Origin: Flavobacteriaceae bacterium
Lineage (GTDB): Bacteria; Bacteroidota; Bacteroidia; Flavobacteriales; Flavobacteriaceae
Length of the DNA stretch: 8,708 nucleotides
Direction of reading: 5' to 3'
Assembly (NCBI GenBank): GCA_003533785.1
Contig: DQCR01000025.1
Coordinates: 1-8,708 of the forward strand
The translations under genes were made by a program, and so were the position numbers. Shown piece by piece: positions 1 through 6,128 of the stretch (position 1 is the first letter of the stretch; each line of letters opens with the position of its first letter). The notes beneath the pieces are model-generated. The model saw only the letters and a program-made list of their open reading frames with translations. It did not search any database and was not told where the DNA came from.

Positions 1-1109
1 ATCTGTCCAGCAAAAAACAAGTTTTCAATTAACTTAGTTTCTAAACTGTGCATCAATTGTGTAGGAGGGAAATAGTCATACTCAATGGCATAACCAGGGC
101 GAAAAAACTTTACTTTTTCAAAGCCTTTTACTCTGCGAAGCGCTTCGTATTGGATATCTTCTGGTAAAGAAGTTGAGAACCCGTTTACATAAACTTCTAC
201 GGTATCCCATCCTTCTGGCTCAACGAATATTTGATGTCTGTTTTTATCTGCAAAACGATTTATTTTATCTTCGATGGAGGGGCAATACCTTGGGCCGATG
301 CTTTGAATGCTTCCGTTAAACATAGGAGAACGATCAAATCCAGAGCGAAGGGTATCATGCACTGTTTCATCGGTATGGGTAATATAACAACTCTTTTGCT
401 TTTTCAATGGGCTCGTAAGAGTGGAAAAGGAAAATTTTTGAGGATCTATATCCCCAGGTTGCTCTTCCATTTGTGAAAAATCGAGAGACCTTGCGTCCAC
501 ACGGGGAGGGGTCCCTGTTTTCATACGACCGCTTTGGAAACCCAAGGACTGTAATGTTTCTGTCAGTCCATAGGATGCAGATTCTCCAGCGCGTCCGCCA
601 CCGAAGTTTTTTTCACCAATATGAATCAAACCATTTAAAAAAGTGCCGTTAGTGAGTATAACTGATTTAGCTCTCACTTGGAGCCCCAGATTGGTTTCGA
701 CTCCGACAACTTTGTTTTTTTCAATAACAAGTCCTTTGACCATTTCTTGATAAAAATCAAGATGTTGAGTTTGTTCCAATTGATTTCTCCAATGTTGCGC
801 AAACAGCATGCGGTCTGACTGTACCCGTGGAGACCACATGGCAGGGCCTTTGGATCGATTCAACATTTTAAACTGGATTGCAGAAGTATCAGATACGATT
901 CCGCTGTAGCCACCCATGGCATCAATTTCACGAACAATTTGTCCTTTCGCAATCCCTCCCATGGCAGGATTACAACTCATTTGTCCAAGGGTTTGAAGAT
1001 TCATGGTGATAAGTAGGGTATGAGAACCAAGGTTCGCAGAAGCGGCGGCGGCTTCCGCACCAGCATGACCTCCTCCAACAACAATAACATCATATTCTTT
1101 TGCAAACAT
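1..1109 (-). CDS. mnmG: MnmG (GidA), tRNA U34 5-carboxymethylaminomethyl modification enzyme, partial (C-terminus beyond left edge)
   Basis: FAD-dependent subunit of the MnmE-MnmG complex, which installs the (carboxymethyl)aminomethyl group on wobble uridine 34 of several tRNAs, using methylene-tetrahydrofolate. The reading frame is open from ATG at 1109 to the edge, giving about 369 of the usual 620-630 residues. Visible family marks are the N-terminal dinucleotide-binding motif VVGGGHAGAEA (residues 10-20), SCNPAMGG with Cys46, FKMLNRSKGPAMWSPR (80-95), GRMKTGTPPR (194-203), GPRYCPS with Cys276, and RPGYAIEYD followed by LFFAGQ at the edge. Cys46 and Cys276 match the two functional cysteines known in the family (Cys47 and Cys277 in E. 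coli). The start lies one base after the ybeY stop, so the two genes are almost certainly co-transcribed. No frameshift was seen. Identification is secure; only the truncation is a limit. Confidence 0.97.
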   Translation of the reverse strand, partial: MFAKEYDVIVVGGGHAGAEAAAASANLGSHTLLITMNLQTLGQMSCNPAMGGIAKGQIVREIDAMGGYSGIVSDTSAIQFKMLNRSKGPAMWSPRVQSDRMLFAQHWRNQLEQTQHLDFYQEMVKGLVIEKNKVVGVETNLGLQVRAKSVILTNGTFLNGLIHIGEKNFGGGRAGESASYGLTETLQSLGFQSGRMKTGTPPRVDARSLDFSQMEEQPGDIDPQKFSFSTLTSPLKKQKSCYITHTDETVHDTLRSGFDRSPMFNGSIQSIGPRYCPSIEDKINRFADKNRHQIFVEPEGWDTVEVYVNGFSTSLPEDIQYEALRRVKGFEKVKFFRPGYAIEYDYFPPTQLMHSLETKLIENLFFAGQ

Positions 1110-1110
1110 C

Positions 1111-1530
1111 TTATTGAGGTTCCACGTGAAACATGTTTAAGTACTTATTCTCTATCAGTCTGAATTGTTTTTTCTCTCCTGTTGTCTTGTCTGTTACCCC
1201 GTAACAGTGTAAAAGGCTATGCACACAAAGCCTATGTGACTCGTTTTCAGGCGTTTGGCTAAATTTTTTTGCGTTTTCTTCTATCATTTCTAAAGAAAGG
1301 AATGCCTCCCCAGAGACGGTGCTGTCCGTGCTGTAATCAAAAGTTATCACGTCTGTGTGCGTATCATGGTCCAGAAAGGATTTGTTTAATTCCAACATCT
1401 TTGTGGAACCAACGAAGTGGAAGGTAAAACAGGTTACCTCTTTGTTGAAGTCTTCACTGATCTTCTTCAATAATTGACACACCACAGTAGGGTTGACATA
1501 ATCGGGTGCGTTGTTAAAATTTATTTCCAC
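1111..1530 (-). CDS. ybeY: YbeY, rRNA maturation endoribonuclease
   Basis: Metal-dependent endoribonuclease of the UPF0054 family, known for 16S rRNA 3'-end maturation and ribosome quality control. The core shows HDTHTDVITFDY, SGEAFLSLEMIEENA and the metal site HSLLHCYGVTD. The usual HxxxHxxxxxH site is here H104, H108 and Asp114 (numbered from the GTG start). From memory, Asp in the third position is usual in Bacteroidota. I chose GTG at 1530, which gives 139 residues, normal for the phylum, and starts at the typical MEINF-like beta strand. Longer options are GTG at 1545 and an ATG at 1632; the ATG would overlap divergent gltX and add residues unlike the family. A TATCTTTG element at 1542-1535 sits just upstream, so the message may begin at or next to the GTG. 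The stop is followed after one base by mnmG. Family certain, start less so. Confidence 0.92.
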   Translation of the reverse strand: MEINFNNAPDYVNPTVVCQLLKKISEDFNKEVTCFTFHFVGSTKMLELNKSFLDHDTHTDVITFDYSTDSTVSGEAFLSLEMIEENAKKFSQTPENESHRLCVHSLLHCYGVTDKTTGEKKQFRLIENKYLNMFHVEPQ

Positions 1531-1534
1531 AGGA

Positions 1535-1542
1535 CAAAGATA
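1535..1542 (-). promoter_or_regulatory. Probable ybeY-mnmG promoter, -7 element TATCTTTG
   Basis: On the minus strand TATCTTTG matches the Bacteroidota -7 consensus TAnnTTTG exactly. It ends five bases before the proposed GTG start at 1530, so the usual start-site offset would give a leaderless or nearly leaderless message. No convincing -33 TTG is seen at the usual 19-21 base spacing. Its mirror copy, 27 bases away, serves gltX. Confidence 0.6.
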
Positions 1543-1569
1543 CACATCCGTGCTGTAGTAAGAAGTCGC

Positions 1570-1577
1570 TATCTTTG
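1570..1577 (+). promoter_or_regulatory. Probable gltX promoter, -7 element TATCTTTG
   Basis: An exact match to the Bacteroidota -7 consensus TAnnTTTG, ten bases before the gltX ATG. The expected transcript start (about 1582-1584) leaves an A-rich leader of only a few bases and no Shine-Dalgarno sequence. The -33 region is weak. It forms a perfect 8-base inverted pair with the ybeY element at 1535-1542. Confidence 0.65.
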
Positions 1578-1587
1578 AAAATAAAAA

Positions 1588-3054
1588 ATGGAACGTGTAC
1601 GTTTTGCCCCAAGCCCAACGGGACCTCTCCATATTGGAGGTGTAAGAACCGCTTTGTTTAATTACCTCTACACAAAAAGCAGAAAAGGGGTCTTTGTTGT
1701 ACGTGTTGAAGATACAGACCAAAACAGATATGTCCCTGGCGCCGAAGAATATATTTTGAAGACAATGGATTGGTTGGGGCTAGAGGTTGACGAAGGGCCA
1801 GGAACCGAAAGTCCATGGGGGCCCTATAGACAAAGTGAAAGAAAAGACATATACCAAAATTACATTCAAAAGTTAATTGAAAAAGGGAAGGCCTACTATG
1901 CTTTTGATTCAAAAGAAGCTTTAGAACTAGAAAGAGGTAAAGCAGAAGCTAAAAAAGAAGCATTTAAATATGGCCAACACAACCGACACAGGATGAAAAA
2001 TAGCTTAAGCTTAAGCACATCGGAAGTGACTCCGTTGTTAAAGAATGAAGACTATGTCATACGCCTAAAAAATGATGCCTTAGGAACTATTAAGGTACAG
2101 GATGAACTTAGAGGCAACGTGCATGTTGAAGCAATAGAAATTGATGATAAAATACTTATGAAGGCAGATGGTATGCCCACATATCATTTTGCTAACGTGG
2201 TCGATGATCACTTAATGGAGATTACATGCGTAATTCGCGGTGAGGAGTGGTTGCCTTCTTTGCCAATTCATCAGCTCATTTATGAGGGGTTTGGGTGGGA
2301 GGCGCCCAAATTTATACACCTGCCCCTAATCCTTAAACCGGAGGGGAAAGGGAAGCTCTCCAAAAGAGATGGATCAAAAGGGGGGTTTCCCGTATTTCCG
2401 TTCCATTGGGAGGGGAGTGTTGGATTTAGAGAAAGAGGGTTTATTAAGGAGGGATTAGTCAATTACTTGGCCCTGCTGGGCTGGAATTCGGGAACCGATC
2501 GTGAGTTGTTTTCATTGAAAGAATTAGTAGATGCTTTTGGTATTGAAGGGCTTCAAAAAGGCGGTGCTCGGTTTGATTATAAAAAGGCGTTGTGGATCAA
2601 TGCGCAGCATATCAAAGGCGCTTCCCCTTCAAAATTGATTCCATTGCTTCCTCCGCATTTGAAGGAAATCAATTCCGTAGAAGAAAAAATAGAATTGATT
2701 AAAGATCGGGTTGAAACCCTATTGGGATTTAATGAGCTCTTAGGATTGTTTGAAGAAAACCCCACACAATACGACAAGAAAGCGGTTAGGAAACTAGAGT
2801 CAAAATCTTGTAAGAATTTACTTACTGAATTTCGTTTACATATCGAGTCGGGACAGCAAATAAGTAAATCCGAATATATGGGGAAAATTAAGGACGCTGC
2901 CATTAAAACGGGTCAGGGAATGCAAGCATTACGCATCGCTCTTGTTGGTCAATTAGCGGGCCCTGATTTATTTGCATTTATGGATTTACTACCAAAAAGT
3001 GTTATTTTAGAAAGATTAGATAATTTTATCAAATACCTAAACCAATCATTATGA
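1588..3054 (+). CDS. gltX: Glutamyl-tRNA synthetase (GluRS)
   Basis: Class I aminoacyl-tRNA synthetase that charges tRNA-Glu with glutamate in the cytoplasm. The 488-residue product has the Rossmann catalytic core with APSPTGPLHIGGVRTALF (residues 7-24, HIGH-type motif HIGG at 15-18), VEDTDQNR (40-47), MPTYHFANVVDDHLM (196-210), the IRGEEW region and GKGKLSKRDG (253-262, KMSKS-type loop KLSKR at 256-260). An alpha-helical anticodon-binding domain follows from about residue 310. No zinc-binding cysteine cluster of the E. coli type is present. Because a separate GlnRS is encoded nearby, this enzyme is probably discriminating (tRNA-Glu only); that is inference. The ATG at 1588 starts directly with the conserved MERVRFAPSPTGPLH. 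Its stop overlaps the next gene's start (ATGA), implying translational coupling. The segment around 2285-2460 is unusually rich in G runs. Confidence 0.97.
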   Translation: MERVRFAPSPTGPLHIGGVRTALFNYLYTKSRKGVFVVRVEDTDQNRYVPGAEEYILKTMDWLGLEVDEGPGTESPWGPYRQSERKDIYQNYIQKLIEKGKAYYAFDSKEALELERGKAEAKKEAFKYGQHNRHRMKNSLSLSTSEVTPLLKNEDYVIRLKNDALGTIKVQDELRGNVHVEAIEIDDKILMKADGMPTYHFANVVDDHLMEITCVIRGEEWLPSLPIHQLIYEGFGWEAPKFIHLPLILKPEGKGKLSKRDGSKGGFPVFPFHWEGSVGFRERGFIKEGLVNYLALLGWNSGTDRELFSLKELVDAFGIEGLQKGGARFDYKKALWINAQHIKGASPSKLIPLLPPHLKEINSVEEKIELIKDRVETLLGFNELLGLFEENPTQYDKKAVRKLESKSCKNLLTEFRLHIESGQQISKSEYMGKIKDAAIKTGQGMQALRIALVGQLAGPDLFAFMDLLPKSVILERLDNFIKYLNQSL

Positions 3055-3992
3055 ACTTAGCATACATTCTGTTATTTCTTTTCCTTGTCTTACTCGTTCT
3101 TTCGGGCTTATTTATTGTGAAGCAACAAACTTCCGCTGTGGTTGAACGATTTGGGAGGTTTATTGCTATTCGTAAACCTGGGCTTCACATTAAAATTCCA
3201 ATTATTGATAAAATATCAGGGCGGGTTAGCCTTCGGATTTTACAATTGGATGTTATTGTAGAAACTAAAACGAAAGATGATGTCTTTGTGAAACTTAAGG
3301 TCTCGGTACAATATCGAGTCGTTCCTGCTAAAGTATATGAAGCGTTTTACAAGTTGGATTTTCCACAAGACCAAATTACTTCCTATGTCTTTGACGTTGT
3401 TCGGGCTGTCGTCCCTAAAATGAAATTAGATGATGTCTTTGAGAAAAAAGATGAAATTGCAATTGCAGTAAAGAGTGAACTCAATGATGCGATGATTAAT
3501 TATGGGTATGATATAATTAAAACTTTGGTCACGGACATCGATCCTGATAAAGAAGTGAAAACGGCCATGAACCGGATCAATGCCGCTGAGCGTCAAAAGG
3601 TAGCTGCTCAATACGAAGGGGACGCCGCCCGAATATTGATCGTTGAAAAGGCCAAAGCAGAAGCAGAAAGCAAGCGTTTACAGGGACAAGGTATTGCGGA
3701 TCAACGAAGAGAAATTGCACGAGGTCTAGAAGAGTCTGTGGATGTGCTCAACAATGTGGGAATAAATTCACAAGAGGCATCCGCACTAATCGTAGTCACC
3801 CAACACTATGATACCCTCCAATCTATAGGGGAAGAAACCAATTCCAACCTGATACTCCTCCCTAATTCTCCACAAGCAGGGAGTGATATGCTCAATAATA
3901 TGGTTGCGTCTTTCTCTGCTAGCAATCAGATTGGAGAAGCAATGAAAGCAGAAAATCAGAGAAAAAAAGAAGGGGAGGACCCTAAGGTTTAG
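3051..3992 (+). CDS. SPFH/Band 7 (stomatin-prohibitin) membrane protein, HIR/slipin-like
   Basis: Membrane-anchored SPFH-domain scaffold of 313 residues; members oligomerise at membranes and are linked to microdomain organisation or protein quality control, but no specific function can be assigned here. A single N-terminal membrane segment (about residues 3-23) is followed by the SPFH domain (about 26-180, with VVERFGRF and ETKTKDDVFVKLKVSVQYRV), a charged Ala/Glu/Lys-rich coiled coil (about 178-230, with INAAERQKVAAQ and EKAKAEAESKRL) and a C-terminal tail. The stretches QLDVIVETKTKDDVFV, SYVFDVVRAVVPKMKLDDVFE and VTQHYDTLQSIG resemble, from memory, plant hypersensitive-induced reaction (HIR) proteins and their bacterial relatives more than HflK/HflC. 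No NfeD partner gene is adjacent. The ATG overlaps the gltX TGA, so it is the downstream gene of a gltX operon. Its 3' end overlaps the glnS 3' end by 11 bases. Confidence 0.9.
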   Translation: MNLAYILLFLFLVLLVLSGLFIVKQQTSAVVERFGRFIAIRKPGLHIKIPIIDKISGRVSLRILQLDVIVETKTKDDVFVKLKVSVQYRVVPAKVYEAFYKLDFPQDQITSYVFDVVRAVVPKMKLDDVFEKKDEIAIAVKSELNDAMINYGYDIIKTLVTDIDPDKEVKTAMNRINAAERQKVAAQYEGDAARILIVEKAKAEAESKRLQGQGIADQRREIARGLEESVDVLNNVGINSQEASALIVVTQHYDTLQSIGEETNSNLILLPNSPQAGSDMLNNMVASFSASNQIGEAMKAENQRKKEGEDPKV

Positions 3993-5655
3993 ACCAATTG
4001 TCTCGGAGTCCTACGGTCTTATTGAAAATTAATTGACCATACTTTTCGCTATCGGGATCTAAGACATAGTAACCTTTACGTTGAAATTGACAAGGTTCCC
4101 CTACAACGGTGGTCCGTATGTGTGGCTCTGCAAAAGCTTTAGCTTCGCTGAATGAATCGGGATTGAGATGGTTTAGAAAGTCTTCTTCTCCTTTATCAGG
4201 ACTCGGGTGTGCAAAAAGGCGATCATAATTACGAACGAGGATAGGCACTGCTTCTTTTTGGGAGACCCAATGCAGTGTCCCTTTTACCTTTCTTTGACTG
4301 GCCTCACTGCCTGAGCCGCTTTTGCTGTCTGGATCATAACTACATATGATTTCTACTATATCTCCCATATTGTCTTTTACAACGGATTCTCCTTTTATGA
4401 TATAGGCATTTTTTAATCGCACTTCTTTACCTAAAGTAAGACGGAAGAATTTACGGTTTGCATTCTCTTTAAAGTCGTCTTGTTCAATATACAGATGCTT
4501 AGAAAAAGGAATTTCACGTGTCCCTGCAGCAGGGTCTTCAGGATTCAATTGACCAATAAGAGTTTCTGTTTGGTTGTCAGGAAAATTCTCTATCGTGAGT
4601 TTAATTGGATCTAAAACAGAAAACACACGCGCTGCAGATTTATTTAAGTCTTCACGAACACAGAACTCCAATAGACCAACATCTATAATGTTTTCACGCT
4701 TTGAAATTCCCGCTGTAGTCACAAACTGTTGCAATGCTTTGGGAGTATATCCTCTTCGCCGAAGACCAGCAATCGTAGGCATTCTAGGATCATCCCATCC
4801 GCTGACGTGACCTTTATCGATCAACTGTGCGAGCTTCCGCTTACTGGTAACCGTGTAGGAAAGATTCAGCCGAGAGAACTCTCGTTGTTTGGGGCGAAGG
4901 CCCTTCAAAGGAGAAAGTGCGCTTAAAAACCAATCATAAAGCTCTCTGTGGGGCTTAAATTCCAAAGTGCACAAGGAATGCGAGATTTTTTCTATATAAT
5001 CGGATTCCCCATGCGTCCAGTCGTACATTGGATAAATACACCAGCGGTCTCCTGTTCTATGATGAGCCTCAAAAAGAATCCGGTACATAATGGGGTCCCG
5101 CAGCAACATGTTGGGTGCACTCATATCTATTTTGGCGCGAAGGACGTGCGATCCCTGTTTGTGTTCACCTGCTTTCATCGCTTCAAAAAGAGTTCTATTT
5201 TCTTTTATGCTGCGGTTTCTGTATGGGCTTTCTGTTCCGGGCTGGGTGGGAGTGCCCTTTTGAGCGGCTATACTAGCAGAGTCTTGTGAATCGACATACG
5301 CTACACCCTTCTCTATCAAATACAACGCCCAACGGTATAGTTGATCAAAATAATCAGAGGCATAGACCACTTTATCCCATTGGAACCCCAACCATTGAAT
5401 GTCATTCATGATGCCCTCTACATATACGGTTTCTTCTTTAACGGGATTGGTGTCATCAAAACGAAGATTAACCGGTGCTTTGTATTTTACGCCTAACCCA
5501 AAGTTGAGACAGATTGCCTTAACATGGCCAATATGAAGGTATCCGTTAGGCTCAGGTGGAAAGCGAAATCTCAACTGGTTTTGTTTATAATTAGACGCCA
5601 AGTCTTCATCGATGATTTGTTCTATAAAATTCATTCCTTTGGTCGCATCTGACAT
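3982..5655 (-). CDS. glnS: Glutaminyl-tRNA synthetase (GlnRS)
   Basis: Class I synthetase that directly charges tRNA-Gln, so this organism need not depend on the GatCAB transamidation route (inference). At 557 residues it is close to E. coli GlnRS. The catalytic core shows RFPPEPNGYLHIGHVKAI (31-48, HIGH at 41-44), LRFDDTNP (64-71), YPMYDWTHGESDYIE (208-222), SHSLCTLEF (225-233), EFSRLNLSYT (259-268) and the KMSKS-type loop VTSKR (269-273), where E. coli has VMSKR. WDDPRMPTIAGLRRRGY (287-303) follows, then the beta-barrel anticodon-binding domains from about 343 to the end. The ATG at 5655 gives a normal N-terminus; upstream ATGs at 5671 and 5665 are out of frame. It is divergent from folB and convergent with the SPFH gene, overlapping it by 11 bases. 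A TATCTTTG promoter element lies 17 bases upstream of the start. Confidence 0.97.
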   Translation of the reverse strand: MSDATKGMNFIEQIIDEDLASNYKQNQLRFRFPPEPNGYLHIGHVKAICLNFGLGVKYKAPVNLRFDDTNPVKEETVYVEGIMNDIQWLGFQWDKVVYASDYFDQLYRWALYLIEKGVAYVDSQDSASIAAQKGTPTQPGTESPYRNRSIKENRTLFEAMKAGEHKQGSHVLRAKIDMSAPNMLLRDPIMYRILFEAHHRTGDRWCIYPMYDWTHGESDYIEKISHSLCTLEFKPHRELYDWFLSALSPLKGLRPKQREFSRLNLSYTVTSKRKLAQLIDKGHVSGWDDPRMPTIAGLRRRGYTPKALQQFVTTAGISKRENIIDVGLLEFCVREDLNKSAARVFSVLDPIKLTIENFPDNQTETLIGQLNPEDPAAGTREIPFSKHLYIEQDDFKENANRKFFRLTLGKEVRLKNAYIIKGESVVKDNMGDIVEIICSYDPDSKSGSGSEASQRKVKGTLHWVSQKEAVPILVRNYDRLFAHPSPDKGEEDFLNHLNPDSFSEAKAFAEPHIRTTVVGEPCQFQRKGYYVLDPDSEKYGQLIFNKTVGLRDNWSKP

Positions 5656-5672
5656 CGTCTTCCATTTTCATA

Positions 5673-5680
5673 CAAAGATA
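5673..5680 (-). promoter_or_regulatory. Probable glnS promoter, -7 element TATCTTTG
   Basis: An exact TAnnTTTG match on the minus strand, 17 bases before the glnS ATG, implying a leader of roughly 10-14 bases. GGAAG within the leader could serve as a weak ribosome-binding site. No clear -33 TTG is found at 19-21 bases. It faces away from the identical folB element at 5718-5725. Confidence 0.6.
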
Positions 5681-5717
5681 TTATAAACGATTATTCCCCT
5701 AGCTTATCGGAAGGGAT

Positions 5718-5725
5718 TATCTTTG
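5718..5725 (+). promoter_or_regulatory. Probable folB promoter, -7 element TATCTTTG, abutting the start codon
   Basis: An exact TAnnTTTG match with only five bases (CGGCT) between it and the folB ATG at 5731. With the usual offset of the Bacteroidota primary sigma factor the message would start at or beside the A of the ATG, so it would be leaderless. No -33 TTG is evident. Confidence 0.6.
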
Positions 5726-5730
5726 CGGCT

Positions 5731-6114
5731 ATGGGAAAAATTTATGTTAACGACATACGGTGTTATGCTTTTCATGGGTGTTTGGTTGAGGAAACCAAAA
5801 TTGGCACCTGCTACCGAATTGATGTGATTGTGACGACATGCCTGGAGGCGTCAGCCCAAACAGATGCTTTAGAAGACACCGTTGATTATGTTAGCATCAC
5901 GGCGGCTGTTTTGAATACAATGAAAAAGCCCTGCAAATTGATTGAGACGGTACTTTATAAAATCCACGATCAATTATTCCGTTCTCATCCGACAATTAGT
6001 GCTTTAGATGTTCATATACATAAACTAAATCCGCCGATTAATGCCAATGTTTATTCAGTGGGTGTGCGTTTGAAGCAAAAGAGAAAAAATTGGGTACCCA
6101 AGGGAAATGTGTAA
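5731..6114 (+). CDS. folB: Dihydroneopterin aldolase (FolB)
   Basis: Converts 7,8-dihydroneopterin to 6-hydroxymethyl-7,8-dihydropterin and glycolaldehyde in folate synthesis; acts as a cytoplasmic oligomer. The 127-residue length is typical. Recognisable elements are the N-terminal strand with FHGCLVEETKIG (residues 14-25; Glu21 aligns with Glu22 of the S. aureus enzyme), DTVDYVSI (49-56; Tyr53 aligns with Tyr54), KLIETVLYKI (69-78; Glu72 is the substrate-binding glutamate) and HIHKLNPPI (95-103; Lys98 aligns with the catalytic Lys100). All expected active-site residues are therefore present. The ATG at 5731 is set by the conserved MGKIYVNDI start and lies only five bases after a TATCTTTG element, with no room for a ribosome-binding site. 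tRNA-Cys follows 14 bases after the stop, so read-through into the tRNA is likely. Confidence 0.95.
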   Translation: MGKIYVNDIRCYAFHGCLVEETKIGTCYRIDVIVTTCLEASAQTDALEDTVDYVSITAAVLNTMKKPCKLIETVLYKIHDQLFRSHPTISALDVHIHKLNPPINANVYSVGVRLKQKRKNWVPKGNV

Positions 6115-6119
6115 CTTTA
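6090..6119 (+). promoter_or_regulatory. Probable tRNA-Cys promoter (TTG-N19-TAACTTTA) overlapping the folB 3' end
   Basis: TTG at 6090-6092, a 19-base spacer and TAACTTTA at 6112-6119 fit the Bacteroidota promoter TTG-N19-21-TAnnTTTG with one mismatch at the last base. The predicted start, near 6124-6126, lies just before the tRNA 5' end at 6129. The -7 element includes the folB stop codon. Confidence 0.5.
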
Positions 6120-6128
6120 CCGCATTCG

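Noticed and set aside
231..476. Plus-strand open frame of 81 codons.
   Set aside because: It is antisense to well-conserved mnmG codons and its translation has no family features.
1531..1722. The ybeY frame stays open upstream to an ATG at 1722, and an in-frame ATG occurs at 1632.
   Set aside because: The extra residues overlap gltX antisense, do not look like any YbeY N-terminus, and would place both promoter elements inside coding sequence.
2002..2017. Short tandem AGCTTA repeat with palindromic GCTTAAGC.
   Set aside because: It spans only about 15 bases and codes for a Ser-Leu-Ser-Leu-Ser surface stretch in GluRS; there are no other copies in the window.
2577..2903. Minus-strand open frame of 108 codons opposite the gltX 3' half.
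   Set aside because: It is a shadow of the anticodon-binding domain coding sequence, with no promoter or homology clue.
4948..5289. Plus-strand open frame of 113 codons opposite glnS.
   Set aside because: It lies antisense to the conserved GlnRS catalytic core and has no start signal or recognisable product.
5606..5671. A 21-codon upstream reading frame (ATG at 5671, second ATG at 5665) overlapping the glnS start out of frame.
   Set aside because: The first ATG lies one base after the -7 element and so before the expected transcript start. The peptide has no recognisable features, and the second ATG would be almost at the 5' end. It could matter only if the real promoter lies upstream.
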